From positions 1,393,501-1,457,500 of the forward strand of contig NZ_CP114200.1 in assembly GCF_029392895.1 (NCBI RefSeq): 64,000 bases of DNA, written 5' to 3'. The stretch comes from Streptomyces sp. 71268 (GTDB lineage: Bacteria; Actinomycetota; Actinomycetes; Streptomycetales; Streptomycetaceae). The notes beneath the pieces are model-generated. The model worked only from the letters and a program-made list of their open reading frames with translations, was not told the DNA's origin and ran no database searches. Shown here one piece after another: positions 1 through 8,904 of this stretch (positions are counted from its first letter, which is position 1; every line of letters begins with the position of its first letter). The translations under genes and the position numbers were made by a program.

Positions 1-66
1 CAACTGCCCGCCCGCCGCCCAATAATCGGACGTGTATTCTTAAACTGCTGCTATTGGGGGGTCTCC

Positions 67-1062
67 GTGCTTGATTCCATCGGCTTGTCCCTGCCCGCTG
101 AGCGCTTGTATCGGGCCATGCTCGCCTACTCCGACGAAGGCGTCACGCAACTCGCTCTGCGGCTGCGGTGCTCGGAGCAGGAGGTCCGCGACAGCTTGTC
201 CGAACTGAGCGCCCTGGCCGTGGTGCAGCCCTCCCCGAACGAGCACAGCGGTTTCCACGCCGTGCCTCCCGAGGCCGCCATGGAGTTGTTGCTCGCCCGG
301 CAGCACGCCGAACTCGCCGCGCAGCAGCACAGGGTCGAGGCATCCCGCGCCGCCGCTGCCCAGTTGATCGCCGAGTGCTCCGCGCTCCGCCCCCGTGGTG
401 ACAGCAGAGGGTCAGAAGTCGTACACGGTGCCGACGCCATTCGGGCCCGTCTCGCGCAGCTCGGCGCCGAGGCGGAGAACGAGGTGACGACCCTGGCTCC
501 CGGGGGCGCCCACACCCCCGAGGACCTCGAAGCCAGCCGCGGGCCCAACGCCACCCTGTTGGACCGTGGAGTGCGCATGCGGACCATCTACCTGTCCAGC
601 GTCCGCAACCACCAACCGACGCTCGACCACGTCGGTTGGCTACACAGCCGAGGAGGCAAGGTTCGCACCACGCCGACCCTGCCCCTTCGCATGATCATCC
701 TGGACGGCCGGAAGGCGGTCTTGCCGCTGGACCCGGCCGACGCGCGCGCCGGGGCCGTCATCCTGGACGGGCAGTCCACCCTCACCGCCTTGTGCGCCCT
801 CTTCGAGAGCCTCTGGGCCGCCGCGCTGCCCCTCGGGGACCCCGCGCCTCCGCGCGGCACCGCCTTGCCCACTCAGGAGTCGGAGACCCTGCGCCTGCTG
901 GCCATGGGGTTCACGGACGAGGCCATCGCCAAGCGCCTCGGGGTCTCCCCCCGTACCGCCCGCCGCATCGCCGCCGACCTCATGGAACGGCTGGACGCCC
1001 GCAGTCGCTTCGAGGCGGGGGTCCACGCGGTCCAGGACGGCTGGCTCCCCGCCACCCGCTGA
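67..1062 (+). CDS. TrmB/LuxR-type transcriptional regulator
   Basis: Probable cytoplasmic DNA-binding regulator of 331 aa. The N-terminal ~60 residues look like a TrmB-type winged helix (repeated Leu/Arg helices followed by a short wing). The last ~60 residues form a LuxR/GerE-type helix-turn-helix: an ETLRLLAMGFTDEAIAKRLG stretch, then SPRTARRIAADLMERLDA. The middle is a PLD-like ligand-sensing region seen in many Streptomyces regulators of this architecture. The start is GTG at 67, behind a G-rich Shine-Dalgarno. It stands alone and converges on the wall-hydrolase gene at 1223-2383. The target genes cannot be told from sequence. The family call is firm, the specific function unknown. Confidence 0.85.
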   Translation: MLDSIGLSLPAERLYRAMLAYSDEGVTQLALRLRCSEQEVRDSLSELSALAVVQPSPNEHSGFHAVPPEAAMELLLARQHAELAAQQHRVEASRAAAAQLIAECSALRPRGDSRGSEVVHGADAIRARLAQLGAEAENEVTTLAPGGAHTPEDLEASRGPNATLLDRGVRMRTIYLSSVRNHQPTLDHVGWLHSRGGKVRTTPTLPLRMIILDGRKAVLPLDPADARAGAVILDGQSTLTALCALFESLWAAALPLGDPAPPRGTALPTQESETLRLLAMGFTDEAIAKRLGVSPRTARRIAADLMERLDARSRFEAGVHAVQDGWLPATR

Positions 1063-1099
1063 CCAGCGAACGCGCTGCCCCAACAAGGCTCCCGCCAGC

Positions 1100-1139
1100 G
1101 GGACGGGCCCGGCCCGCGTGAGCGCGCCGGGCTCGTCCC
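1100..1139. terminator. Hairpin between convergent genes
   Basis: Arms 1100-1113 and 1126-1139 are complementary over 14 bp with one G-U type mismatch and a 12-nt loop. The hairpin lies 37 bp after the stop of the regulator and 84 bp from the stop of the convergent wall-hydrolase gene, so it could end transcription from the regulator. There is no U-run, as is common in Streptomyces. Confidence 0.55.
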
Positions 1140-1220
1140 ATGCCCCGCAACGGCGGCCCCCTCCCGCTGCGGGGCGCGGGGTGCCAACGGTGTCCTGTGG
1201 GCAACTGTCGCCGGGGCGGG

Positions 1221-1994
1221 GGTTACCAGCCGGTGCCGAGGGTGTAGCGGGTGGCGAAGGTGTTCTGTCCGGTGCCGGGGTAGAGGTACATGTTCCCGGT
1301 CGTTCCTTGCGGGGCCTGGACACCGGTGATGTCGGTGTTCCCGTCACCGTTCAGATCGGCACTGAAGATGTCCCGCATGATGTTCCATCCCGATCCTGCG
1401 GAGATGGGCGAGTTGAAAGTACTCGCCCCGTTCCCGGGATAGATGAACAAGGTGCCATCGGATTTCGCGCGGGCGGCGATATCGGACTTCCCGTCGCTGT
1501 TGAAGTCCCCTCCGGTCAGTTCCTCGACATGGTTCCATCCGGTGCCGGCCATGATCGGGGAGTTGAAGGTACCCGCGCCGTTTCCGGGATAGATGAACAA
1601 GGTGCCATCGGATTTCGCGCGGGCGGCGATATCGGACTTCCCGTCGCTGTTGAAGTCTCCACCGGTCAGTTCCTCGACATGGTTCCATCCGGTGCCGGCC
1701 ATGATCGGGGAGTTGAAGGTACCCGCGCCGTTTCCGGGATAGATGAACAACGTCCCATCGGACTTCGCGCGGGCGGCGATATCCGTGTTCCCGTCACCGT
1801 TGAAGTCACCACCGGTCAACTCATCCAGACTGTCCCAGCCCGTCCCCATCGACCGCCTGGCCTCCAAAGCCCCGGCCCCGTTCCCCGGGTAGACGAACAA
1901 CGTCCCGTTCACCTTCGCCCGCGCCACCACATCCGACCGGCCATCACCAGTGAAGTCACCCCCCACAAAATCCGTCATCCCCGCATCCCCAGGC
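1221..1994. repeat. Left arm of ~770-bp inverted repeat (propeller-repeat coding)
   Basis: This segment is the near-exact reverse complement of 3457-4231. It begins 2 bp outside the stop codon of the wall-hydrolase gene and ends just before the propeller-repeat domain. The encoded ~255 residues differ from the other copy at one position that I could find (Ile versus Val near the end). Synonymous positions also match over the stretches compared. Inside the arm, two further 150-bp units are almost identical direct repeats. Confidence 0.9.
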
Positions 1995-2383
1995 GGGTCG
2001 GTCGGCGTTGGCGGGTAGGGGTTCGCGTGGTCGCGCCCGAGACCCGCCTTGGGGCCGCAGGTAGGCCACGCGCGCTCCCCCTGCACACCGAGCACCCGTT
2101 CCGCGATGAGAATCTGCTGCTGCTTCGTCGCCTGGTGGGCGTAGGGCGCGTACCCCTTTCCTCCGAAAGAATCCCAGGTACTTCTGGAGAACTGCAGACC
2201 ACCGTAGTAGCCGTTGCCGGTGTTGATGGACCAGTTGCCGCCGCTCTCGCACTGGGCGACCTTGTCCCAGGTCGCCACGCTGGCGGCCGAGGCGGGTGAA
2301 ACGGAAAGGGCGATGGCCGCGGCGGTGCCGGTCGTCAGGATCGCGCGGACACCGCGCAGCCACGAACGCTCGTGGACGGGCAT
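1223..2383 (-). CDS. Secreted Rpf-like transglycosylase with beta-propeller repeats
   Basis: Secreted peptidoglycan-cleaving protein of 386 aa. Residues 1-34 form a signal peptide ending ASA. Residues 37-112 match the resuscitation-promoting-factor-type transglycosylase domain, with catalytic Glu46 in the WDKVAQCESGGNW block and a Cys45-Cys109 pair. Residues 134-386 hold five ~50-residue VCBS/FG-GAP-like repeats with GGDFNxDGxxDIAAR cores, probably a calcium-binding propeller used for wall or carbohydrate binding. ATG 2383 is preceded by AGGGGGA at 7 nt. It is divergent from the NlpC/P60 gene at 2820, with which it shares almost the same C-terminal domain. The domain call is firm; the substrate of the propeller is unknown. 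Confidence 0.9.
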   Translation of the reverse strand: MPVHERSWLRGVRAILTTGTAAAIALSVSPASAASVATWDKVAQCESGGNWSINTGNGYYGGLQFSRSTWDSFGGKGYAPYAHQATKQQQILIAERVLGVQGERAWPTCGPKAGLGRDHANPYPPTPTDPPGDAGMTDFVGGDFTGDGRSDVVARAKVNGTLFVYPGNGAGALEARRSMGTGWDSLDELTGGDFNGDGNTDIAARAKSDGTLFIYPGNGAGTFNSPIMAGTGWNHVEELTGGDFNSDGKSDIAARAKSDGTLFIYPGNGAGTFNSPIMAGTGWNHVEELTGGDFNSDGKSDIAARAKSDGTLFIYPGNGASTFNSPISAGSGWNIMRDIFSADLNGDGNTDITGVQAPQGTTGNMYLYPGTGQNTFATRYTLGTGW

Positions 2384-2819
2384 GGGTTGTTCCCCCTGAG
2401 CACATGGATTGACCGTGCGGAATCAAGCACGGTGTGAGGTGTCTCGACTTTTCCTCACCCGGGGCGGGGAGCGGAAGGACTTTCCGCTGGCCTGATTCTG
2501 CCGTGACACAAGGCGGCCAGGCTCCGCTGTCCCGTGGCCGCCGCGCGAGTCCACCCAAGCGACCGCCAAAAACCTGTGGACGGTCTGTGACACGACACAT
2601 TCCGTCCACCCCGTAGGGCTTCCGGTCACCGCGCCGTCGAGCGGAAACTGAGGCAGCACCGAGGGAGTGCGCAGCGCCGGTGCGTTTCACTGGCGCCGCC
2701 CCCGTCGACGCTCGTATTCCGGTGTTTTCGACAGCACACCCGGAGAACGGGAACGTGCGTCGCTCGACACCGGGAATTCCACGACTTTCCTGCCGCATTT
2801 ACCCGACTGGAGTCGCGTC
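2384..2819. other. Divergent leader region between wall-hydrolase genes
   Basis: This 436-bp non-coding stretch must hold both promoters. Two perfect small hairpins lie in the leader of the left gene: arms 2413-2418/2427-2432 (6 bp, 8-nt loop) and 2470-2476/2482-2488 (7 bp, 5-nt loop). The right gene's leader is A/T-richer near 2705-2810. I looked for the conserved core of the c-di-AMP (ydaO) riboswitch, which often precedes such genes in actinomycetes, and did not recognise it. Confidence 0.5.
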
Positions 2820-4229
2820 ATGTCCCCATCTGTTCACCACCGTCGTTCCCTCGCTCTCACCCTGGCCGGCGTCCTGGCGCTCGGCGTCACGGTGCTGGAG
2901 GGCACCGCGTCAGCGTCCCCCGCCCACACTGCGGCGGCTGCTTCGGCAGACGGCGCACAGGACAGGGGGAGCCACGGGCAGGGAGCGCCCTCGATCCAGG
3001 AGCAACAGCGCTCCGTGCGGCTCGCGGCGGAGAGGGTGACCCGGAGCGAGGCCCTCACCAGAGCGAGTTCCTGGGTCGGCCTCGGTCTCACGTACAACCA
3101 GAACGGCACCTACCAGGGGTACCGACGCGACTGCTCCGGTTTCGTCTCGATGGCGTGGAAGCTCGGTAAGCCGGGTCTCGCGACCCCCAATTTCGTGCCC
3201 AGCGGCGCGGCCAGGAGCATCAGCAAGGCCGAGCTGCGGCCGGGTGACGCGCTGAACAACGACCGCGCCGGCGATGACGGCCACATCGTGCTCTTCGAGG
3301 GCTGGGCCGATGCCGGCAAGAACTCCTATTGGGGTTACGAGTTCAGCAGCTCCGGCGTTCACCACCGCAAGATCCCGTATCCCTACTTCGCCGGTAGCGG
3401 CACGTCCAATTACAAGCCCATACGCAATGTCAACATCGTCGATGACGACACGCCGCCGCCTGGGGATGCGGGGATGACGGATTTTGTGGGGGGTGACTTC
3501 ACTGGTGATGGCCGGTCGGATGTGGTGGCGCGGGCGAAGGTGAACGGGACGTTGTTCGTCTACCCGGGGAACGGGGCCGGGGCTTTGGAGGCCAGGCGGT
3601 CGATGGGGACGGGCTGGGACAGTCTGGATGAGTTGACCGGTGGTGACTTCAACGGTGACGGGAACACGGATATCGCCGCCCGCGCGAAGTCCGATGGGAC
3701 GTTGTTCATCTATCCCGGAAACGGCGCGGGTACCTTCAACTCCCCGATCATGGCCGGCACCGGATGGAACCATGTCGAGGAACTGACCGGTGGAGACTTC
3801 AACAGCGACGGGAAGTCCGATATCGCCGCCCGCGCGAAATCCGATGGCACCTTGTTCATCTATCCCGGAAACGGCGCGGGTACCTTCAACTCCCCGATCA
3901 TGGCCGGCACCGGATGGAACCATGTCGAGGAACTGACCGGAGGGGACTTCAACAGCGACGGGAAGTCCGATATCGCCGCCCGCGCGAAATCCGATGGCAC
4001 CTTGTTCATCTATCCCGGGAACGGGGCGAGTACTTTCAACTCGCCCGTCTCCGCAGGGTCGGGATGGAACATCATGCGGGACATCTTCAGTGCCGATCTG
4101 AACGGTGACGGGAACACCGACATCACCGGTGTCCAGGCCCCGCAAGGAACGACCGGGAACATGTACCTCTACCCCGGCACCGGACAGAACACCTTCGCCA
4201 CCCGCTACACCCTCGGCACCGGCTGGTAA
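2820..4229 (+). CDS. Secreted NlpC/P60-type peptidase with beta-propeller repeats
   Basis: Secreted wall endopeptidase of 469 aa. A signal peptide covers about residues 1-33. A short linker is followed by an NlpC/P60-like domain at ~76-200, with the nucleophile Cys105 in RRDCSGFVSMAW and catalytic His155 in DGHIVLFEGW. Residues 216-469 are five VCBS-like repeats virtually identical to those of the divergent transglycosylase at 1223-2383. The start is ATG 2820, because TGGAG sits 7 nt upstream and a signal peptide follows at once; an earlier in-frame ATG at 2667 would bury the signal sequence. The two neighbours probably attack glycan and peptide bonds of the same wall target, held by the same repeat domain. 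Confidence 0.88.
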   Translation: MSPSVHHRRSLALTLAGVLALGVTVLEGTASASPAHTAAAASADGAQDRGSHGQGAPSIQEQQRSVRLAAERVTRSEALTRASSWVGLGLTYNQNGTYQGYRRDCSGFVSMAWKLGKPGLATPNFVPSGAARSISKAELRPGDALNNDRAGDDGHIVLFEGWADAGKNSYWGYEFSSSGVHHRKIPYPYFAGSGTSNYKPIRNVNIVDDDTPPPGDAGMTDFVGGDFTGDGRSDVVARAKVNGTLFVYPGNGAGALEARRSMGTGWDSLDELTGGDFNGDGNTDIAARAKSDGTLFIYPGNGAGTFNSPIMAGTGWNHVEELTGGDFNSDGKSDIAARAKSDGTLFIYPGNGAGTFNSPIMAGTGWNHVEELTGGDFNSDGKSDIAARAKSDGTLFIYPGNGASTFNSPVSAGSGWNIMRDIFSADLNGDGNTDITGVQAPQGTTGNMYLYPGTGQNTFATRYTLGTGW

Positions 4230-4231
4230 CC
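3457..4231. repeat. Right arm of ~770-bp inverted repeat
   Basis: Reverse complement of 1221-1994. Identity starts abruptly at the Pro-rich linker (CGCCTGGGGATGCGG, near 3457) and ends 2 bp after the stop codon (GGTAACC), beyond which the flanks are unrelated. The boundaries therefore coincide with the domain, as expected for domain duplication followed by gene conversion. Confidence 0.9.
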
Positions 4232-4243
4232 ACTCCCCCACGC

Positions 4244-4279
4244 GAGGCCGTCCCCGCACTCCTGGGCGGGGACGGCCTC
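4244..4279. terminator. Strong bidirectional hairpin
   Basis: Perfect 14-bp stem (4244-4257 with 4266-4279; left arm GAGGCCGTCCCCGC) and an 8-nt loop. The stem can be extended past a one-base bulge. It lies between the convergent NlpC/P60 gene and ogt and fits a shared terminator. Confidence 0.75.
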
Positions 4280-4347
4280 CGCGCGGGCAGGCCGTGGCAC
4301 GCCGACCAGCGGCGCCGACTCGGGCCCCGGCCGCGATGCGCGACGGT

Positions 4348-4896
4348 TCAGAAGAGTTGTTCCTGGGCCGCCTGCTCCGTGGCGTCGGCCACGAACGCGC
4401 CGTCCAGGCACTGGACGCGGCCCCGCTCGAAGTCCAGCAGTTGGCGCTTGCGCTGGAGTCCGCCGCCGTAGCCGGTGAGGCTGCCGGTGGAGCCGATGAC
4501 CCGGTGGCAGGGGACGATGATGCTGATGGGGTTCTTACCGTTGGCCAGGCCCACCGCGCGGGCCGCGCTCGGCTGCCCGATGGCCTCGGCGAGTTGCCCG
4601 TAGGAGATGGTCACGCCGTGCGGGATGGACCGCAGCTCCTCCCAGACCCGGCGCTGGAACGGCGTGCCCGACAGGTGGATCGGCAGCTCGGAGAAGTCGG
4701 TGCGGTGGCCGTCGAAGTACTCCGTGAGCTGGTCGATGGCCGCGGCGAAGGGCACCTCGTCCCGTTCGCCGAAGGTCTCCAGCGGCGGCCGGTGCCGGTG
4801 GTCGGTCATGTAGAGACCGGAGAGCACCCCGTCGGTGGCCACCAGGGTGAGCGGACCGCAGGGGCTGTCGATGAGGGTGTGGACGCTTACGGGCAC
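4348..4896 (-). CDS. ogt: Methylated-DNA--protein-cysteine methyltransferase
   Basis: Suicide DNA-repair protein of 182 aa that takes alkyl groups from O6-alkylguanine onto its own cysteine. The active-site block PCHRV is at 129-133 (Cys130), with the [12 protein letters not shown] approach before it and the Asn hinge present. The helix-turn-helix precedes it ([19 protein letters not shown]). The start is GTG 4896, since AAGGAGA lies 10 nt upstream and the N-terminus then matches the family length. It is 80 bp downstream of the ada-alkA fusion on the same strand, the same pair order as in mycobacteria, and is probably co-transcribed with it as part of an alkylation response. Confidence 0.95.
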   Translation of the reverse strand: MPVSVHTLIDSPCGPLTLVATDGVLSGLYMTDHRHRPPLETFGERDEVPFAAAIDQLTEYFDGHRTDFSELPIHLSGTPFQRRVWEELRSIPHGVTISYGQLAEAIGQPSAARAVGLANGKNPISIIVPCHRVIGSTGSLTGYGGGLQRKRQLLDFERGRVQCLDGAFVADATEQAAQEQLF

Positions 4897-4976
4897 GGCA
4901 GGTAGCTCTCCTTGGGCTCGGACTGAGTGAGGGTATCGGGGGCGGCGCGAGAGGCGCACGCCGCGGGCGGGGCGCG

Positions 4977-6446
4977 TCAGGCGGGCAGCAGGTTGATCGG
5001 ATGGTCCTCGGTGGCCCACAGGTACTGCACGGCGTACGCGCGCCAGGGCCGCCACCTGGCGCTGTGCCGGATGAGCGCCCCGGGGGTGCTCGGCAGGCCG
5101 AGGCCCTCGGCGGCGCGGCGGATACCGAGGTCGGTGGGGAGGAAGGCGTCCGGGTCGCCGAGGGCGCGCATCGCGATCACCTCCACGGTCCACGGGCCGA
5201 TGCCGGGCAGGTCCGCCAACTGGGCGCGGGCGCGGTCCCAGTCGCTGCCGACGCCGAGCGTGATGTCGCCGGAGGCGAGCGCGTCGATCAGCGTGCCGAG
5301 GGTGGCCCGCCGGGTGCGCGGCATGGCCAGGGCCTGCGGGTCGTGGCCGGCCAGCGCCTCGGTGCTGGGGAACAGGTGGGTCAGGCCGCCGGCCGGGTCG
5401 TCCACCGGCTCGCCGTGCGCGGTCACCAGCCGGCCGGCGTGGGTGCGGGCGGCGGCCGTGGAGACCTGCTGGCCGAGCACGGCCCGTACGGCGAACTCGT
5501 CGGCGTCCACTGTGCGCGGCACCCGGCGCCCGGGCGCCTTGTCCACCAGGGGCGCCAGCTCCGCGTCCGTGCGCAGCAGGTCGTCGGTGGCGACGGGGTC
5601 GGCGTCCAGGTCGAGCATGCGGCGGCAGCGGCTGATGGCGCCCGCCAGGTCGCGCTGGTCGGTCAGCGAGAGCTGGCAGCCGATGTGGTCGGGCGCCGGC
5701 CGGAGGCTGACGATGCCGTGCCCGTACGGCAGGCGCAGCGTGCGCCGGTACGCGCCGTCGCGCCACTCCTCCACGCCGGGCACGGCGGTGGCGGCGAGGT
5801 GGCCGAAGAGGTTGTCCGGGCACAGCGGGGCGCGGAAGGGCAGCCGGAGGCTGAGCACGCCGGGCGCGGTGGGCCGGTCGCCGCGGCGGGTGCGCCCGCG
5901 CAGCTCCGTCGGGGAGAGGGCGAAGACCTCCCGTACGGTCTCGTTGAACGTGCGGATGCTGGCGAAGCCGGCGGCGAAGGCGACCTCGGCCATCGGCAGC
6001 TCGCTGGTCTCGATCAGCAGCCGGGCGGTCTGCGCGCGCTGCGCGCGGGCCAGTGCGAGCGGGCCGGCGCCGAGTTCGGCCAGGAGCTGGCGCTCGATCT
6101 GTCGGGTGCTGTAGCCGAGCCTGGCGGCCAGGCCGGGGACGCCCTCGCGGTCCACCACGCCGTCGGCGATCAGTCGCATGGCCCGGGCGACGAGGTCGGC
6201 GCGCTCGTTCCACTGCGGGGAGCCGGGGCTGGCGTCCGGGCGGCAGCGCTTGCAGGCGCGGAACCCGGCCTGCTGGGCGGCGGCGGCGCTTGGGTAGAAC
6301 GTCATGTTCTCGACCTTGGGCGGCACCACCGGGCAGCTCGGGCGGCAGTAGATGCGGGTGGTGAGCACGGCGGTGAAGAACCAGCCGTCGAAGCGGGCGT
6401 CCTTGGACTGGACGGCTCTCACGCACCGGTCGAAGTCAGAGTGCAT
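4977..6446 (-). CDS. alkA: Ada-AlkA fusion: 3-methyladenine DNA glycosylase and regulator
   Basis: Bifunctional alkylation-repair protein of 489 aa. Residues 1-75 form the Ada metal-binding domain with Cys34, Cys38, Cys65 and Cys68; Cys34 in RIYCRPSCP is the expected methyl-phosphotriester acceptor. Residues 82-185 are an AraC-type helix-turn-helix pair. Residues ~195-489 form the AlkA glycosylase: the helix-hairpin-helix [18 protein letters not shown] at 413-430 and catalytic Asp439 in FLPTDLGI. The start is ATG 6446; the Shine-Dalgarno is weak. It is likely auto-regulated by methylation of Cys34 and drives ogt downstream. The length is normal for actinobacterial fusions. Confidence 0.93.
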   Translation of the reverse strand: MHSDFDRCVRAVQSKDARFDGWFFTAVLTTRIYCRPSCPVVPPKVENMTFYPSAAAAQQAGFRACKRCRPDASPGSPQWNERADLVARAMRLIADGVVDREGVPGLAARLGYSTRQIERQLLAELGAGPLALARAQRAQTARLLIETSELPMAEVAFAAGFASIRTFNETVREVFALSPTELRGRTRRGDRPTAPGVLSLRLPFRAPLCPDNLFGHLAATAVPGVEEWRDGAYRRTLRLPYGHGIVSLRPAPDHIGCQLSLTDQRDLAGAISRCRRMLDLDADPVATDDLLRTDAELAPLVDKAPGRRVPRTVDADEFAVRAVLGQQVSTAAARTHAGRLVTAHGEPVDDPAGGLTHLFPSTEALAGHDPQALAMPRTRRATLGTLIDALASGDITLGVGSDWDRARAQLADLPGIGPWTVEVIAMRALGDPDAFLPTDLGIRRAAEGLGLPSTPGALIRHSARWRPWRAYAVQYLWATEDHPINLLPA

Positions 6447-6562
6447 GCGCTCAGCATCGCGGGTGCGCACGGCTGGGGCTCGCGGAAATCCGACATGGCC
6501 CTGGAGCCGCGCCCATCTGGCTGATCTTGATCCATCGGTCCGCCGTCTCGCCCCCGGCGGGC

Positions 6563-6607
6563 CTCGGCCCGCCCCGCCCCGGCGCGGGCCCGTCGGGGCG
6601 GGGCGAG
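6563..6607 (-). terminator. GC-rich hairpin after VOC gene
   Basis: Arms 6563-6576 and 6594-6607 pair over 13 of 14 positions, with a 17-nt loop. It sits 16 bp beyond the stop of the VOC gene and upstream of ada-alkA, so it would separate the two transcripts. Confidence 0.5.
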
Positions 6608-6622
6608 GTCGCGGGGTGGCGG

Positions 6623-7357
6623 TCAGGCCGGGCGCACGTCGAGGCCGGCGACGCGGGTGGTGGGTGGGGTGCCGTCGGTCAGCAGCAGGGTGGTGATCCG
6701 GTCGGCCGGGCCGGCGGTGAAGTGCACATGGCCGCCGGGCAGCGGTACGACGGTGCCGTCGGCGGTGGTCGGCAGGCACAGGAGGCGGCTCAACCAGTCG
6801 GCGGCCACGGCCGGTTCGGGCGTCTCGATCACGAACCCGGCCAGGTCGTGTTCGCCCCGGCGGCCTCCCCCGCCCCGATAGGTGTCGAGGATGACCTGCC
6901 GGTCGGGCTCGTAGCTGATGAAGAACGGCGCCCAGCGCGGCGCGTCCGCGAGGAACGCCTCGCGGAAGGAGACGGGCGAGCCCTCCTTGGCGAAGGTCAC
7001 CAACTCGACCTCGTGGCCCGCGCGGCGCAGCCGTTCGGTGGTCGCCTCGGCGTCGGTGACGTTGACCGCGAAGTTGAGCCCACCGCCGCCGGCCGCGATC
7101 TGGTCCCTCACGAACGGCATCATCGGCGCCATCGCCCTGCCGTACGGGGAGTCGGCGAACTCCGCGTGGTCCACGACGGTGAGGATCTCGACGTAGCGCA
7201 CGTCCAGGCGCCACGCGCCGTTCTGGAAGCCCAGGTAGGGCGGGTTGACGTGGGCGGGGAGGCCGGCGGCCGTGTACGCGGCGACGGCTGACGGCACGTC
7301 GGGGACGCCGTGCAGCAGGTGGTCGAACTCCGGTGACTCCGATGACTCCGTGGCCAT
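6623..7357 (-). CDS. VOC/glyoxalase-like family protein
   Basis: Protein of 244 aa with a vicinal-oxygen-chelate fold of the glyoxalase-like type. The N-terminal FDHLLHGVPDVPSAVAAYTAAGLP block carries the first metal-site His, and the later VEILTVVDHAEF, FISYEP and VHFTAGPADRIT blocks follow the usual paired beta-alpha-beta units. Members include isomerases, dioxygenases and resistance proteins, and the reaction cannot be assigned here. The start is ATG 7357, with a G-rich Shine-Dalgarno. A 16-bp palindrome lies 20 bp upstream of the start (7378-7393) and suggests dedicated regulation. Confidence 0.75.
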   Translation of the reverse strand: MATESSESPEFDHLLHGVPDVPSAVAAYTAAGLPAHVNPPYLGFQNGAWRLDVRYVEILTVVDHAEFADSPYGRAMAPMMPFVRDQIAAGGGGLNFAVNVTDAEATTERLRRAGHEVELVTFAKEGSPVSFREAFLADAPRWAPFFISYEPDRQVILDTYRGGGGRRGEHDLAGFVIETPEPAVAADWLSRLLCLPTTADGTVVPLPGGHVHFTAGPADRITTLLLTDGTPPTTRVAGLDVRPA

Positions 7358-7377
7358 GTCCCACCCTCTCCCGAGAA

Positions 7378-7393
7378 GTTAGGTCACCCTAAC
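7378..7393. promoter_or_regulatory. Palindromic operator candidate (GTTAGG-N4-CCTAAC)
   Basis: Perfect 6-bp arms GTTAGG and CCTAAC separated by TCAC, 20-36 bp upstream of the VOC gene start and in the only A/T-containing patch of the spacer. It resembles half of an actinobacterial iron box, but the arm spacing (4 nt) does not match the 19-bp DmdR/IdeR consensus. A different repressor, such as a GntR or TetR type, is equally possible. Confidence 0.45.
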
Positions 7394-7421
7394 AACAGCG
7401 GGCGCGGCCCGCGCGCCGGCC

Positions 7422-8837
7422 CTACCGGCCGCGCAGCGCGCCCCACACCGCGCGCGCCGCGTGGTGCCCTGACATGCCGTGCACGCCGGGGCCGGGCGGG
7501 GTGGCCGACGAGCACAGGAAGATCGCGGGGTGCGCGGTGGCGTAGGGCACGCGGGCGAGCTTGGGGCGCAGCACGGTCTGCAGGCCCGTGAAGGCGCCGC
7601 AGGCGATGTCGCCGCCGACGTAGTTGGCGTTGCGGGCGGCCAGTTCGGGCGGGCCGGCGACGGCGCGCGCGAGCACCCGGTCCCGGAAGCCCGGCGCGAA
7701 GCGCTCCAACTGCCGCTCGATGACCTCGGTGGCGTCCCCGCGCCAACCGCTCGGCACGTGCCCGTACGCCCAGAAGGTGTGCTTGCCAGCGGGAGCCCGG
7801 GTGGGGTCGATGAGGCTGGGCTGGGTGGTGATGAGGAAGGGCACGCTGGGGTCGCGGCCGGAGACGGCGGCGTGCAGCGCGCCGTCGATCTCGCCGAGGG
7901 TGGGGCCGAGGTGCACGGTGCCCGCGCGGCGCGCGTCGGCCGCCGTCCAGGGCACCGGGCCGTCCAGGGCGTAGTCGATCTTGAAGGCGGCGGGCCCGTA
8001 GCGGAAGCCGCGGTAGGCGTCGCCGAGACCGGCGATGCGGGCGAGCGCGGTGGGCGAGGTGTCGAAGACGTACGCGCGGGCGGGCGGCAGGTCGTCCAGG
8101 CGCTTGACCTCGTAGTGGGTGTGCACGGCGCCGCCGAGTTCGCGCAGGTACGAGACGAGGGCGTCCGTGATGGCCTGCGAGCCGCCACGGGCGACGGGCC
8201 AGCCGACCGCGTGCGCGGCGATCGCGAACATCAGGGCCAGGCCGCCGGTGCCGACGCCGCGCAGCGGGGCCACCGCGTGCCCGGCGAGCCCGGCGAGCAG
8301 GCCACGGGCCCTGTCCTGGTGGAAGCGGCGGGCGAGCAGCGCGGCGGGTTGGAGGGCGAGCGAGCCGAAGCGGACCCAGGTGGCCGGGTCGCGCGGCCGC
8401 CCGAGCCACGGGGTACGCAGGAAGTCGGCGGCCAGCGCCTCCCAGCGGCCGACGAAGGGCGCGACCAGCCGGCGGTAGGCGCCCGCGTCCCGGGGGCCCA
8501 GCGACATAGCGGTCTCCCCCACGGAGCGGGCCAGGACCGCGGCGGTGCCGTCCGGGAACGGGTGGGCCATCGGCAGCTCGGCGTGCAGCCAGGTCAGGCC
8601 GTGCCGCTCCAGCGGCATGGCGTTGAAGGCGGGCGAGCCGGCGCCGAGGGGGTGCGCCGCCGAGCAGGGGTCGTGCCGGAAGCCGGGCAGGGTCAGCTCC
8701 TCGGTGCGGGCCCCGCCGCCCGGCGCCTCGCGGGCCTCGAACACCTCCACCGCGTGGCCGCGGCGGGCCAGCTCAACGGCGGCGGTCAGGCCGTTCGGCC
8801 CGGCCCCCACCACCACCGCGTCGAGCATCGACGGCAC
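7422..8837 (-). CDS. FAD-dependent oxidoreductase, phytoene-desaturase-like
   Basis: Flavoprotein of 471 aa. The N-terminal Rossmann motif [13 protein letters not shown] is at residues 8-20, with the ribose-binding Glu in [18 protein letters not shown]. The C-terminal FAD signature [15 protein letters not shown] matches the phytoene desaturase/CrtI-like family. It is not in a carotenoid cluster, and family members of this length in Streptomyces have no settled substrate. The start is GTG 8837, which has AGGAGG at 5 nt; an in-frame ATG nine bases later has poorer spacing. It lies 67 bp downstream of the inositol-phosphatase-family gene on the same strand, so possibly one transcript. Confidence 0.82.
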   Translation of the reverse strand: MPSMLDAVVVGAGPNGLTAAVELARRGHAVEVFEAREAPGGGARTEELTLPGFRHDPCSAAHPLGAGSPAFNAMPLERHGLTWLHAELPMAHPFPDGTAAVLARSVGETAMSLGPRDAGAYRRLVAPFVGRWEALAADFLRTPWLGRPRDPATWVRFGSLALQPAALLARRFHQDRARGLLAGLAGHAVAPLRGVGTGGLALMFAIAAHAVGWPVARGGSQAITDALVSYLRELGGAVHTHYEVKRLDDLPPARAYVFDTSPTALARIAGLGDAYRGFRYGPAAFKIDYALDGPVPWTAADARRAGTVHLGPTLGEIDGALHAAVSGRDPSVPFLITTQPSLIDPTRAPAGKHTFWAYGHVPSGWRGDATEVIERQLERFAPGFRDRVLARAVAGPPELAARNANYVGGDIACGAFTGLQTVLRPKLARVPYATAHPAIFLCSSATPPGPGVHGMSGHHAARAVWGALRGR

Positions 8838-8904
8838 ATCGGCCTCCTCGCCTGTGAGGGTCGCCCGCGGTCGTGGCTACGGCGTGCGCGGCTCGCGCGC
8901 CGAC

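Noticed and set aside
2384..2819. c-di-AMP riboswitch upstream of the wall-hydrolase genes
   Set aside because: Such riboswitches often control Rpf and NlpC/P60 genes in actinomycetes, but I could not find the conserved core; only two small unrelated hairpins are present. A covariance-model search would settle it.
4977..7364. One long reading frame running from the AlkA domain through the VOC gene
   Set aside because: The part upstream of 6446 is the shadow of the VOC gene in another frame. The Ada domain starts naturally at ATG 6446.
7378..7393. Assignment of the palindrome as a DmdR1/IdeR iron box
   Set aside because: The TTAGG and CCTAA ends are only 4 nt apart (TCAC), whereas the 19-bp consensus requires 9 nt between them. 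It is kept only as a generic operator candidate.
7422..8837. Carotenoid biosynthesis locus
   Set aside because: Only one phytoene-desaturase-like protein is present, with no crtB, crtE or crtY neighbour; such isolated homologues are common in Streptomyces.
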